Position numbers and translations under genes: made by a program. A stretch of 64,000 nucleotides of DNA, taken from NCBI RefSeq assembly GCF_019578655.1, contig NC_063259.1:2840001-2904000 (forward strand), given 5' to 3'. The DNA comes from Ricinus communis (taxonomy: Eukaryota; Streptophyta; Magnoliopsida; Malpighiales; Euphorbiaceae). The notes under the pieces were generated by a model. That model was not told the origin of the DNA, made no database searches, and was given only the letters and a program-made list of their open reading frames with translations. Below are positions 1 through 11,475 of this stretch, one piece after another. Positions within the stretch are counted from its first letter, which is position 1, and the number at the start of each line of letters is the position of its first letter.

Positions 1-1093
1 TGTTCCAAACACGCCCATCAACACCAGCCTGCGTTCACAACACGGGCATTAACACGGCCATGTTCACGGCGGCAGGACGAATTAATTAAAAAAAAGAAAA
101 AAGGAAAAGAAAAGGAGATCAGGGGAGAACATCCTAAACCCTAATTTTTCTCTCTTTAAGGGTTTTCTGAGCTGGAACAAAGGAAAAAAGAGACTCGGAC
201 CAAGGTTTAATCGGATTCCCTTCAAAGATTGAAGATTGGGCGAGGTTCATTGATTGGTTTCAATTTGATTCAATTCAATTCGAGCAAGAGGAATTGGGGC
301 TGTTTACTCTCATCCAAGGGTGTAATCGGGTTTATCTACCTTTACTCATTGTTGTAATTGAATTCTTGTGGGTTTTGATAATGAACATGTTTAGCTAGAT
401 TGATTAAATCCATTGGGATTTCTTTACTATGTTGGCTTAATACTATATTGTTGGATTGTTTGAGTTAATTTTGTATTCTTCTTGCTTTCAGTATTAATAA
501 GATAATGCATTATTCATGAGACGTTGTGAATTGTGGTGTTTAGATTGCTTTATGTGATTGGAATTTTAAATAGCAAGAACTGGTTAATAATTACTTAGAG
601 ATAAAGATAATTAACTAGCCGGATTAAGAATTAACAAAGCTTAATAGAGGCGGATTAAAGCTTAATGCTAATTTAAGAATCAATCGTTAGGAAGAGATTC
701 CAACTTTAGGTTATTAGGTTTAGGAATTCAGTTATCTCGAGAGAGAAACCGAATTCAGTTAAGAATTCGTCCACGGGTAGCATAATTGGAGTCATCTATC
801 CTTTATCTTTTGTTTGATTGCTAACTAGTTTAGGTTCCCTTTAGGTTTGATTTCTTCTTTTAGTTATTTCATTTATCCATTTATTCTTGCATCTCCCTTA
901 GAACTTAGCTTGTAGCTATTAGTTAGTTTAGGAATTATTCATCATTCATTTTAGGCTAATATAACAGAGAACAAAGGAGTAACTCTGGGCTTTCACTTTC
1001 TCAAGGAATACGACCTTGATACTCGCCATTAGTGCTAGACTGCATCGATAGGTACACTGCCTTAGATTGTAGCTGCATAGATAGCAATCATCA
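1..1093 (+). repeat. LTR E: 3' part of an Athila-like LTR (A-group), inserted in Tat-1 gag
   Basis: The sequence is closely similar to the R-U5 part of the LTRs of element A: the CACGG-rich motifs at its start, the A/G-rich tract near 90-120, the AATTC inverted repeat near 726-760, and the GATACTCGCC...GATAGGTACACTGCC terminal block. The end reads ...ATAGCAATCATCA, a diverged version of the ...GATAGCACCTATCA terminus of A. Sequence homologous to Tat gag begins at about 1094. The U3 start lies outside the window, so it cannot be told whether this is a solo LTR or the 3' LTR of a complete element. No target duplication can be tested. Confidence 0.85.
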
Positions 1094-2729
1094 TTGACCA
1101 TATGAAGGAATAAGGCTGGATTAATAAAGAATAAGTCCTCTGAAAAGGACCAAGTTCGTATGGTGGTAAAAAATGTTCTTCTAAGATGGGTTGAAAGGTT
1201 GCAGATGATGAACCCGAGACCTTCATAGATTTATCCGATGATGGGCTACAGGTCGAAGAGATTGAAAATGATAAAGAAAGACTGTGAGAACTAGTGAAAG
1301 GGCGAATTACCAAGCTAGAGGGAGTAGGACCCTAGATGTGAATGTTATGCAACAACCAAGGAAGTTCTCCAACTTCAAGCAACCTTTCTCTAAAATCTTC
1401 GAGAGGTTAGTACAAAATGGCAGGCTCCAGCACATTACCCTTAAGAACCCACCTAACCAACCTACTACTAGAAGAAATCGCTTACCAAACTACAGCAACA
1501 CGCTACCCCTGAACCAAGTTTCCATGAACTCTGACTTTAGCGAAGAGAAGGTCATGAACTCTTTCGAAGACATACCCTAACCCGAAACAGAACCAGAACC
1601 AAACCACATACAAAGAACTTTCATTGAGCTGGGAGCGTCATTATCTATGGTGTTACGTCATCTAAAATGGAGTGGAAAACTCAAGTCCCAACCATCAAAC
1701 AATAGTCCTAAGATCACAATGGCTAGTATTGTGAGTATCATCAGGCTTTCAGGCATGTGGCAGACCAGTGCAACCGTCTCAAGCATGAGATATGGAACTT
1801 GATTGACTATAGGGAATGGCAAGTTCAGCAACTCCCTCGGTATGAGTTTGAAGAACTACTAGGAAGCCTTTGGGCGAATTCGACTTCCAAGTTTGATATT
1901 TAAGGTCTCCTTTGACCGACAGTTGAATTGAGGATATTGTGCCAAGTGGTTGGGAGTCAGACGATGATCAAGCAACTTGTGAGCCTTGTCTTGTAGAGGT
2001 TTGGAAAGAAAGGGAAAAGAAGTCGGTCATGGCTATCGACATCTGGTATAGCTCTAGGGATAAGTGTGAATACATTGAGGCCAAGGACATTTAGGTAGAC
2101 ATCAACTCTGATAAGGAAATTGAGCTAGTGGGTAAGGGTAAGAAAGCCAGAGGACAAGAACTAAAGCAAGATAAGCAAGCACCTGAAGACGGGGATACTG
2201 GGTTATTAAAGCAGTGGAAGAAAGAAAAGAAGACAGTTGATGTCTGAGAGCTTCTGATGCACTCATTGGATGATAAAAATGCTCTAATCTAGGCCTTGTC
2301 TGGTATAAGCATTAACACAACAGCTACCCTCAAGGAAATGATCAAAACATTAATTGATATTACCATCGAGATTATCACTTTCTCAGATGAAGACCTACCA
2401 CTTGAAGGAAGAGACCATAACAAGGCTCTCTACATAGCAGCAAAGCTCAAAGGAAAGAGAAGCCCATGTGTGATGGTGGATGATGGATCAGCCATCAATG
2501 TGTGTCCTTCTTGCATACTCCCTAAGCTAAGGATGACTGCAAAAGGCTTGGAACAACCTTAATTTTCAATTTAAAACAAGAAAAAGTTTCCCACTGGTAA
2601 CAAATGTTATCCTTTAAGCGGGGGAAGTCTTATTTAATTAAAAGCCCAATCAGATATGCTTACAAGGGCCGATGATGAAATGAAGAAAGATGTGGAAGAA
2701 ACATTTTTAGCACTGGTGAAGACGGGTCC
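1094..2729 (+). pseudogene. Tat-1 gag C-terminal part and start of protease (Tat/Ogre-type Ty3/gypsy), broken
   Basis: Two partial frames (1284-1580, 2296-2562) and the sequence between them match the reverse-strand copy at 24263-25990, which identifies them as one Tat-type gag-protease. In gag, a zinc-binding-like CEYHQ...HVADQC motif starts near 1730, followed by LKHEI, the layout typical of Tat/Ogre gag. The protease part has the lead-in TFSDEDLPLEGRDHNKALYI and then VDDGSAINVCP, where the first Asp of DDG corresponds to the catalytic Asp of aspartic proteases. Frame breaks occur throughout. In-frame TAG stops at 1724-1726 and 2290-2292 face CAA and CAG in the sister copy. The protease stops abruptly at 2729 where an inverted Tat LTR begins; the missing half resumes at 35505. 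Confidence 0.8.
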
Positions 2730-4513
2730 TATAGGCGGCAGTTTTAAGCACGTAACCAAGTGTCATTAGCGACTACGACACTGTAAGGCTTTTCAACCTA
2801 ACCGGGAGCATGCTAACTAATCATTGAGACTAGCGCGAAGATAGGAGTCGCCACCCTGGTAATCATCGGGATACTTTTACTAACGAGTGTCGTTTCTCAG
2901 ATTTCATAAGGAAGCTTATGCCATAGAATCCAGAGATGGATCTAAAAGCCAACTTCCTTATTTATGTATATTAATAATTAATTTTATTGTTTAACAAAGT
3001 ATTCCCTATAAATTCAAATAATTTATACATATGCATATTAAAACAATAAACAATACACCTAAGTCTAGAATTTTATTTAAGCCCAACCCATGTTTAAGTT
3101 GTTGATCTAGTTTACTAACCAATTATATGTAAGGTCCACCTAGTCTAGCCTAATTGCATGTTATGCTCTTTGGATTCCAGCCTTTAAGCCTAATAGACTA
3201 CTTGTTGTAAGAAGGCCCATTCGTTGTGATTTCAACCCTAACTAAGTTCAAGCCAAAACTAAACATACCAAAGCCCGCTAGTCTATTTTGATTATGGGGT
3301 TTCAGGCTCGATTAAGATTGATTAGCCTCTGAGACTACCAAAGTCATGTTGAATCAATTTTTAACCCTAAGTTTATGTGGCCCATTTTAATTAATCAGTC
3401 ACTTAATCATGTACTGAGTTAATATACAATAAAAAAATAAATAAAATAAAGTAGAGAAAAAAAAATCCTTAATTATTACAACCTGCCTACAACTACGATT
3501 GTAGAAATGGAAAGACCTAAAACTATAAAGAGGCTGAGAATATATCAAAATATGTCAAAAATACACAAAATATGGTCTCTAGCATGAACAACCAATCAGA
3601 TCTACATGAAGAGCCGATTGGCTCTGGGGTCCTTAAGTAGGCTTTATTCGATTTTCCTTCAATCATCGACATAATCTTGCATCCTCAAAGCCTATTTTGA
3701 CATGCATAAACGTTAAAAATTATTTAGAATGAGATAAAATAGATAAAAATATCAAAATAAAAGTTATAGAAGTCAATCAAAACCCTAAATCTTAAAGATT
3801 AACAGAAGGGAATCAAAACAGAAGAATCACATTTTAACCGATTCAATTACTTAATCATATTAACAAATATATTTATCTATTAACTCTATAACATGTTTCT
3901 AATCAAATCTAAAACCTAATTGGCAAAACATCATATCTAAAAAAACCCTAAATTCTTGATATCATATTCAAAACCCCATTATCGTGCATATTAATGAATG
4001 GAACTAATCCAATCATATTTATCGTAAATCAAAAACCTAATCATGTTTCTGAAAACAAATAATATAAAAAAATGCAAGAAGGAATGAAAAAACTGATTTT
4101 TATGATGAATGCGGATGTATGGTGGAAGGAATCCTCAGGTTGTCACCGTGGATTATGGATCTACGAGTCTCGGGCAATGAGGATGCATTTGAATCAAAAA
4201 CTGTGTAGGAATCCAGAGATGGATTTGCCTTTGTGAATTCTTCTGTCAATTGAAAAAGAATTTCTAAAAATGCTCTTTATTAAGTGACTTGTTTCCTAAA
4301 ATGACTCTTTCTTCACTACCTTGGATTCTCAAATGATGACTATGGTCGACAGTACTTCTCATTCCATTTTCTTTTGATTTTCTCTCTATTTTTTTTTCTT
4401 TTTCAATGTTTCCTCCCTCTTGATTTAGATCTTAGCCGAGTTTTAGTTCTTCCTCCATCTTTGAAATGCTAAACACCTCTTTTTATTTATAGAGGTAGGG
4501 TTTCAAAAGAAAC
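2730..4513 (-). repeat. Tat-2 LTR (reverse orientation), R-U5 and core promoter part
   Basis: This block is homologous, in the same orientation, to 33535-34432 and, inverted, to 34433-35504. On the reverse strand it ends ...CCGCCTATA where the other copies end ...CCACCCACA, so 2730 is taken as the LTR 3' terminus abutting split protease. It is rich in AACCCTAAA-like and CCAATCGGCT-like short motifs and has no coding potential. A reverse-strand TATA box lies near its upper end and element A interrupts the LTR just beyond it; the LTR resumes at 12974. Confidence 0.7.
4484..4492 (-). promoter_or_regulatory. TATA box of the Tat-2 LTR promoter
   Basis: On the reverse strand the sequence reads CCTCTATAAATAAAAAGAGG, a strong plant TATA box (CTATAAATA) with a transcribed region running toward 2730. 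Element A begins only about 22 bp upstream of it at 4514, so the insertion separates the core promoter from the rest of U3. Confidence 0.6.
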
Positions 4514-5966
4514 TGATGTGCGTAAAATACACACATCTAAATGGAGTTTTTAAGATTGATTTTATGGACATTTGGATGTGAATTGGTCCCAACACTCACC
4601 CTATGCGTCTGTTTGTGTGCATTAGGTTCAAAAGAAGTCAAAGGATGATAAAGGGAAGAATTTGAGCATAATTGGACACCGAAGCTGCCGAAACAAGCTA
4701 AGTACGATCATGAGGAAGCTGAACATGGCCGTGCTGGTTTCAACACTGGCCGTGTTCTCAACACGGGCACCAACACGGCCGTGTTGGGTGTCATCAAACA
4801 TAAAAGAAAAATAAGTTCTTCGGGAGCACGGCCACAAAGAGTAACACAGCTAGGAACACCAAACCATGTTCCTAACACGGCCAGGAACACGGCCGTGTTG
4901 CCGGCGACAGGCGAAATTAATTAAAAGAAAGAAGAGAGGAAAGAAAAAAGAGGGCGGGGGAGAATGTCTCGAACCCTAATTTTTCTCTCCCTAAGGATTT
5001 TTCTGAGCTAAAACCAAGGGAAAAGGAGACTTGGATCAAGGTTTCAATCGGATTCCCTTCAAGGATTGAAGATTGGGCGAGGTTCGTTGATTGGTTTTCA
5101 AATCGAGCAAGAGGAACAAGAATCGATTCAATTGGAGCAAAAGGATTTGGGGCTGTTTACTCTCATCCAAGGGCGTAATCAGGTTTTCTCTACCTTTACT
5201 CATTATTGTAAATGAATTCTTATGTATTTTGATAATGAACATAATTAGCTACATTGATTAAATCCATTGGGATTTCTTTACTATGTTGGCTTAGTATTAT
5301 ATTGTTGGATTGTTTGGATTAGTTTTGTATTCTTCTTGCCTTCAGTATTAATAAGATAATGCATTGTTCATGAGACGTTGTGAATTGTGTGTTTATATTG
5401 CTTTGTGTGATTGAGAAGTCCATTTGGCAATTGGAATTTTGAATAGCAAGAACTGGTTAATAATCGCTTAGAGATAAGGATAATTAACTAGCCGGATTAA
5501 GAATTAACAAAGCTTAATAGAGTCGGATTAAAGCTTAATGCTAATTTAAGAATCAATCGTTAGGAAGAGATTCCAACTTTAGGTTATTAGATTTAGGAAT
5601 TCGGTTATCTCGAGAGAGAAACCGAATTCCGTTAAGAATTCGTCCACGGGTAGTATAATTAAAGTCACCAATCCTTTATCTGTTGTTTGATTGCCAACTA
5701 GTTTAGGTTCCCTTTGGGTTTGCTTTCTTGTGTTGGTTGTTTTAGTTATTAATTACTCCTGCATCTCCCTTAGAATTTAGCTTGTAGCTATTAGTTAGTT
5801 TAGAAATTATTCATCACTAATTTTAGGTTAATATAACAAAGAACAAAGGAGTAACTCTGGGCTTTCACTTTCCCGAGGAATACGACCTTGATACTCGCCA
5901 TTAGTGCTAGACTGCATCGATAGGTACACTGCCTTAGATTGTAGCTAACACAGATAGCACCTATCA
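4514..5966 (+). repeat. 5' LTR of element A
   Basis: It starts TGATGTGCG and ends CACCTATCA. The first third (4700-4910) carries many copies of a palindrome-like motif around AACACGGCCGTGTT. R-U5 contains the AATTCGGTT inverted repeat near 5598-5630. The 3' LTR at 11516-12968 has the same length and only scattered substitutions. Confidence 0.95.
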
Positions 5967-5972
5967 AGTTTT

Positions 5973-5990
5973 TGGCGCCGTTGCCGGGGA
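5973..5990 (+). other. Primer-binding site of element A (tRNA-Asp type)
   Basis: TGGCGCCGTTGCCGGGGA lies 6 nt downstream of the 5' LTR. It is the complement expected for the 3' end of plant tRNA-Asp including CCA, the primer used by Athila elements. Confidence 0.9.
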
Positions 5991-6129
5991 CCGTTTGAAA
6001 ACTAGAGTGAAATTTGCTATTTGTTAATTTAGCCATTTTTTTATTTATATTTATATTTATTTCTGTTTTGTTTGTACATATTTATTTAGTTAAGTTTATG
6101 ATTCAGATAGTGGATGATAAGGAGGTTCA

Positions 6130-7345
6130 ATGCTAAACTCTTTGTATGACACGTTGGAAAATGGGATTAGGAACCAAATGAGTGCTAAAAATTGGGATAC
6201 CCGTGCATCTTTAGAAGCTCGAGTGGAATCGTTTTGCAGGGCTACCGATCAACTCTCCACTCCTATCCTTTCATCTCAAGTTTTTTGTGAACTTTGTTGT
6301 GGTTTACATTTGAGTAATGATTGTCCATTGTATAGTGATGTTGCTCATTGTTCTTATAACTATGAACAGGTGAATTATACGGGAGGTTGGCCAAATGACT
6401 CGTATGGAAGCACCTACAATCAAGAGTGGAGCACTCATTCACCCTTTGGATGGAGCTTACATGGCCCAGAACCACTAGAATCTCAGCAACCACATCAGCA
6501 GCCTAATCTTGCACCTTCAACTCAAGATGAAGAGTTAGTGTTGAAGGAGCTGATGATGAGGTTCATTACAAGTCTTGATGATAGATTCCAACAAACAGAG
6601 AGGGTACTTGAAAGTCAACAAGCCTCAATTAAGAACATAGAGCATCAAGTAGGCTTGATCTTCAAGTTACTAGCTGAAGAGCAATTGGGAACTCCATCAA
6701 ACGCTACTGAATCTGAGGAGCATTTGAGCGCCATCACTTTGCATTTAGGTGAGAATTTTTCTGGTTTATCTACTATGTTTATGCTTCTATGCAGGACGAT
6801 TTCTTGAGATGGAGATGGAACTAGAAAAGGAAGAGGCAAACATGATCCCTCTGAAAGACTACCATCAGGAACGTACAGTCGATGATGCTGAGTTGCAATT
6901 AGAGGAATTTTTGGTGGATTTTCCACAAGTCCCTTCGATGATGGGAGATGAGCACGAGTTATCCAATGAAGAAGTCTTGGAGGACCTCGAGTTTCTTCTA
7001 GCAAGTGAACCAAGCCAAGGACTGAAGAAAACCATCGACACTCTTGAAAAAATTGCCCAACCATCGATCCTCCCAATCGTTGTTGAAACTCCAGCTTTCA
7101 AATTGGAAGAGCCCCCAGAGCATCATGACTACGTTCAATTATACGAGGAGCAAGTTTTGCCCATCATACTGGCAGCTTGCTTGATAGTCGGGAAGAGGAA
7201 ATCGACGATTATCCCTCTAAGCAGATACTTGAAGCCATTTGCTTGGAAGAAGGATGGATGGTCGTCAATCCCCACCGTTTGCTTTTCACCATGAGTCCAG
7301 CTAAGAAGACTCATCACATAAAAAAGAAGCGCTTTTGGGAGGCAC
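6130..7345 (+). pseudogene. Abridged Athila gag (C-terminal half) fused to the pre-RT linker, element A
   Basis: The ATG at 6130 opens a 225-codon frame. It has a CCHC-like knuckle CELCCGLHLSNDC (about residues 53-65), an acidic/Gln-rich spacer, a helical stretch around QASIKNIEHQVGLIFKLLAEEQ (about 157-178) and ITLHLGENF, the counterpart of the Athila gag signature ITLRSGK. Element B keeps LRSGENF at this position. A frame break near 6785 (8 bp missing relative to B) ends the frame; the adjacent frame to 7294 continues with acidic sequence resembling the Athila linker before RT (LEEPPEHHDY...LPIILAACL), then GW and SP residues where RT would start. The N-terminal gag domain, protease and RT are absent. 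B and C have the same architecture, so the deletion predates their spread. Confidence 0.75.
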
Positions 7346-7499
7346 CCCAAATTCTATTTTTCAATTTTAATAATTTACCCTTTATTGTGAACTTAGTTTG
7401 ATTAGATTTTACAGTTTGTTTTTAGTAAGTTTTATTTATGTTGAGTGTATGAGTTGAGGACTTATTGGTTGTGCAGGTGAGAAAGAGTGAGAAAGTGCT

Positions 7500-7790
7500 G
7501 AGGATCGCAAGTTTTGCATTTTCTGGAGAGCAACACGGGCATGTTCAAGACCGTGTTCTAATTGAAGAAAATCAAATTAAGATGAACACGTTCACAGTAG
7601 GCCACACGGGGATTTATGCCCGACTGTGTCCCTAACACGTCCCCGTGTTCCATAAACACGGGCGTGTTCTCAGAATTTGGTAAGTCAGCATGTTTTAATT
7701 CGCTTAACACGGCCCGATATCCAAACCGTGTGCATGAACAAGGCCCCTGTTGGTGAACACGGGCGTTTTCCGTACACTGCCTATATATAC
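7500..7790 (+). other. CACGGGC-rich segment of element A upstream of the internal TATA box
   Basis: Between the gag-like frame and the ATHILA ORF lies a stretch with about ten copies or half-copies of AACACGGGCGTGTT-like motifs (for example near 7542, 7620-7670 and 7757). The same motif dominates the start of the LTR of A. No coding potential is seen. Its position just upstream of a TATA box suggests a promoter-proximal or U3-derived segment; this is inference. Confidence 0.5.
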
Positions 7791-7791
7791 C

Positions 7792-7799
7792 ACTTCATT
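7792..7799 (+). promoter_or_regulatory. Putative internal TATA box for the ATHILA ORF
   Basis: CTATATATACC is a good plant TATA box, about 95 bp upstream of a consensus 5' splice donor and about 660 bp upstream of the ATG of the ATHILA-type ORF. The arrangement TATA, short leader, intron, ORF suggests a separate transcript. There is no expression evidence. Confidence 0.5.
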
Positions 7800-7886
7800 T
7801 CAAAATGCACCAAATGCCCGACTGTGTCCCTTACTCTCTCACTTTTTATTTCTCATCTCGAAGGCTTTGGATATTGCGTTTGTCAA

Positions 7887-8449
7887 GTAAGTACCCTCCA
7901 ACTTCATTTTCCGTTATTTTATTTTGATATTAGTTCGAATTTATTTTTTCTTTGTGTTCGAATTTGTGTTTCAACTTTTTTTTTAGTTCATTTCCTTATT
8001 TTATTATTTGGTGCATGCATTTACATTCATGTTTGTGCTTAATTTTCTTTTGTTTTCTTTAATTTAGTTTATATACCTAACTTGCTCATATTTTCCATTT
8101 TTCTTTTCTACCATTATTCATGATTGTGATTAATTCTTTATTTTCCTCTTTATTATTATTATTGGCAGCTAAACAATAGGCTCTGTCATTTATAGTGGAC
8201 TCTGTTGTATCTGTTTTATATTAGCATGTTGGTTTGCCTTGTGATGGATTATGGCGAAGTTAAACTCCATGTGGATGAATTGAAAATTTAATTGGTTAGC
8301 ATTGGTTGGCAGTGTTGTGGATTAAATTTTCTTTGCAGGACATTGAGCGGTTTAATTTTATCAAGTTAAATCATTCAGTTTGTCCATTTTATGCTGTTAT
8401 GCTGCCAGAATTTCATTGATCCTTAGGTACTAAAAATTTCTTTTTTCAG
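7887..8449 (+). other. Putative leader intron before the ATHILA ORF
   Basis: The donor is CAA|GTAAGT at 7887 and the acceptor is TTTTTTCAG|G at 8441-8449. The interior is strongly T-rich with stops in all frames. The ORF ATG lies 5 nt after the acceptor. The splice sites fit the plant consensus, but splicing is inferred. Confidence 0.5.
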
Positions 8450-8454
8450 GTACC

Positions 8455-10062
8455 ATGTCCACCAGACGAGGATCAGGAGTTTACAAGAGGAGGCAGACCG
8501 ATGGTTCCTCTTCCTCTTAATCGTCAGGCGCTGCACTGACTAGTTCAGGCCAAATTAGACCACCGCAGCGCCATCAATTCCTACTTTTCTAAGGGCAGCC
8601 CACCTTTGAGCAGAGATATCAATCAATGAGGTACAAAGATTTGGGAAAGGCGTGAGGATAGGACTGTCGGCCAAGACTAGAAACCGTCGGACTTGCGGTC
8701 ATGCCGATATCTCGAGACGCCCCCATTTCAGCATTTCTTTGAGATAGTTGAACCAACATATAGGGAGTTGACTGTGGAGTTTGCCAGCACTTTCTTTCTG
8801 CAGAGCCAATTGCGGGACTTCCAACAACCGGATGCGATCAATTTCAGACTAGCAGAGTAGTCTTTCACGATAAGTGTGCAGCAGTTTGGGGTACACTTGG
8901 GCTTATGGACTGACGAGGATACAGCTGGGGAGGTTTACAGTCGCTGTATACACACACCTGGTGTGTCATATCTGCAGATGTGGGCCGAGATTTCGATAAT
9001 CTTGAGAGGTACAAAGGATGCAGTAGTCCAAGGCGTGTAACTTGCACGAGGGCTGCAGTGCCGCATGCATTGCTGGCTAGGACCATCACTGGCAAGGGAG
9101 ATAGTGGTGGTGTAGTTACCCAGCCGGACCTATTTATACTTTCCAGCATGCACCAGCACCAGTCCGTCGACATGGGATACTTATTGGCTAGACAGATTAG
9201 TGCCTTCTGCAACAACTCAAAGAAGGTATTTTTCTGTTTTGGGACTTACATTACTCGACTGGCTAGGAGCTTAGGAGTTTTGGAGGAGGCGATACCACAT
9301 CTGATAGAGCTGGGGGTGATGAAGACGTTGGGACTTCCCCAATTGGTTAGTATGGGGATGGTGACTGATAGGCAGGGTCCGCTAGGACCAGAGTATAGAC
9401 TGAGGAATGCTCTCTTGGTAGCACTCAGAGAGGAGCGACCTGCCCCACGAGCCCATAGTACACAGGATGTCCCACCTTCTTCTGATATTCTGGAGTCTTC
9501 CTCTAGACCATCTACTTCAGCTCGTTCTGGTTCTTCATCAGCTGTTTTAGGAGTCTCTCCAATTGAGTTTAGAGCTGCGACGGTCGAGAGGTTGGTAGAG
9601 GAGCAGCAGCAGCATTTCATTCGACAAGAGGCTTTTCAGTAGGACCTTTTATAGCATCAGGCTGAGTTTCAAAGCTAGATGATAGCTCAATTTGAGAGGC
9701 AGAGGGCTATGCTTCAGGCCCTGATTGAGCAGGGAGGTAGGTTAGAGGCCTCTATGGCCAATGACATGTTTGATGATATTTTTGCTACAGACTTTGCACC
9801 TGCCTGTCCACAGAGCCTGATTTCGGAGTAGAGCCATTTTGACATCCCTATAGCGGATGATCCAGCGGGCCCTCCCTCTCCGACTGAGTACCCTTCAACA
9901 CAGCAGCCTGACGAGCCTCCTATTGACGCTGCTCCTGCTGATCCACCAGCTCCTGTATGTGACACTACTTCCGATCCTCAGATAGCAGCCACTCCTCCAC
10001 CACAGACCAGCCAGCGCCCTGATATACCTGCTGATGCACCTCTTTTCACTCCGGAGCTATAG
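8455..10062 (+). pseudogene. ATHILA ORF-1-type protein, degraded (element A)
   Basis: The ATG at 8455 opens a short frame (MSTRRGSGVYKRRQ) that soon meets TAA stops. Family-like sequence resumes in another frame at 8729 (HFFEIVEPTYRELTVEF, FFLQSQLRDF, FGVHLGLWTDED) and returns to the first frame near 9000-9050. It then reads through HALLARTITGKGDSGGVVTQ, DLFILSSM, VDMGYLLARQI and YITRLARSLG, the order seen in the ATHILA ORF-1 family of Athila elements. A Ser/Gln-rich coiled segment and a Pro-rich tail follow up to 10062. Stops inside the conserved frame are all TAG (8858, 9640, 9652, 9676, 9829). The function of the family is unknown; an envelope-like role has been suggested for Athila 3' ORFs. 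B and C lack this ORF. Confidence 0.75.
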
Positions 10063-10109
10063 TCAGGGCAGTATTAGTTCTTTTTCTTTTTTTATTTCTT
10101 ATATTTTGT

Positions 10110-10142
10110 ACACTGAGGACAATGTGTCCTTCAAGTGTGGGG
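10110..10142 (+). promoter_or_regulatory. Internal AGGA-loop hairpin and purine tract, element A
   Basis: ACACTG-AGGA-CAATGTGT forms a stem with one C-A mismatch around an AGGA loop. Five bases later comes AAGTGTGGGG (10133-10142), identical to the tract just before the 3' LTR. It lies just after the ATHILA ORF. A function as an internal purine-tract primer is speculative. Confidence 0.55.
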
Positions 10143-11475
10143 TGGTGATATTTATATACACTTGTTTTCATGTTTAATTGTTTTGTATATGAAATTCAAA
10201 TCCTTTTCTAGTGTATATATCGCATTTCATTTATCCCATCTTAGTTATTTGTTTATTCTTTGTGCAATTTTTTGTAAAATTTTGAAAATTTTTCACTTTG
10301 TTTTCAATGCTCTTACTGTTGACTTGCTTTTGAAATCCTATTTATGTCCATGTGATCGGATAAAAACCGATAGTGTTGAGTTTTACGGAAGAATGTAAGA
10401 TAATTAGTTTGAGTTTTGCACTAAGTTGCTTTGGTTTATTTAATTCTGTTTTGATGATTTTTGTTTGGAACCTACTCAAAAGCACACTTGTGAGAAATTG
10501 AGCCAAAATTATAAGCATACACTTTATATGCTTGTATTTATTTCTTATTGAGAGTGCCAATTACTGTCTTTACTTTTAGAACTTGCTCGGTAATGCTTAT
10601 GAGGGCCACAAGGAGAGTTTAACACTTTGGTATGATAGAGGCACTTAGGTTTTTCATTCTAGCCAAATAGCCTTCATTTGTTTATTGATTCTGTAGATAA
10701 CCCCTTCTTTCACCATTTTTTTTATCATATTCCATTACCACTTAGTTTTATTCTGCTTTGGGTTATGATTCTGCACATGAGTTGTTTTTATTGGAAATTT
10801 TTGTCTTAGGAATAGTGTGTAATCTTATAGCAGCTTTCTTTAATCCAAAAAAAATTCACTCTATTATGTGAATGTTCTTCCCTTATGAAAAAAAAAAGAA
10901 AAAAGAAAAAAAATAAATAGAAGAATAAGAGGGAAAGGTGATGAAAAGAAAGAAAGTGAGCTAAACATTTTGACTTCCTATTTCCCACCTCGGACTATTG
11001 TCCATTGTTTACCCTGTGTGATCATTGTGGCTTGTGTGCAGGTCATATATTCCATTGCAGAACACCATAGGTTCAACTCTTACCAAATTTACCTACCCCT
11101 ACCTACCTAATCCCCATTACAACCCTTATAAAGACCTCTTGACATGGTTGTTGACTCTCCATGACTGGTAGGAGTAGGATTTAAGAGTAAGCATATAATA
11201 AGTAAGGCAGTAGTTGATGTATTGAGCGATTAAACACTACCCTTTAAAAACACTTTGAGTGATTTAGAGTGAATCTGGTGAGGAGTTGGTTCTGAATAAT
11301 TTTGTTGAGATAGTATTTTACGAATTATTGGCATCTTGGTTGTGATACTTGAATTGATTGCTTCGTTTCTTTTTGTTTGACTTACGCTTGTTAAGGATAT
11401 ATGCAGGAGCTCTCTAGCTTGTCTGTCAGTTTAAGTCTTGTTCCTTAGTGGTTTATTTTCCTTATTTTACTTTTG
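10143..11475 (+). other. 3' untranslated region of element A, no coding signal
   Basis: The sequence is AT-rich with an A/G tract near 10890-10940 and only short chance frames. It has scattered similarity to the corresponding parts of B (21230-22660) and C (30670-32085), including a ...ACCCTT...AAAGACC...TTTGAGTGA-like order. No gene or RNA is recognised. Confidence 0.6.

Noticed and set aside
6263..7101. Reverse-strand frames of 76-143 codons over the gag-like regions of A (and of B at 20296-20629)
   Set aside because: They are shadows of the sense gag/linker frame, with no independent signature.
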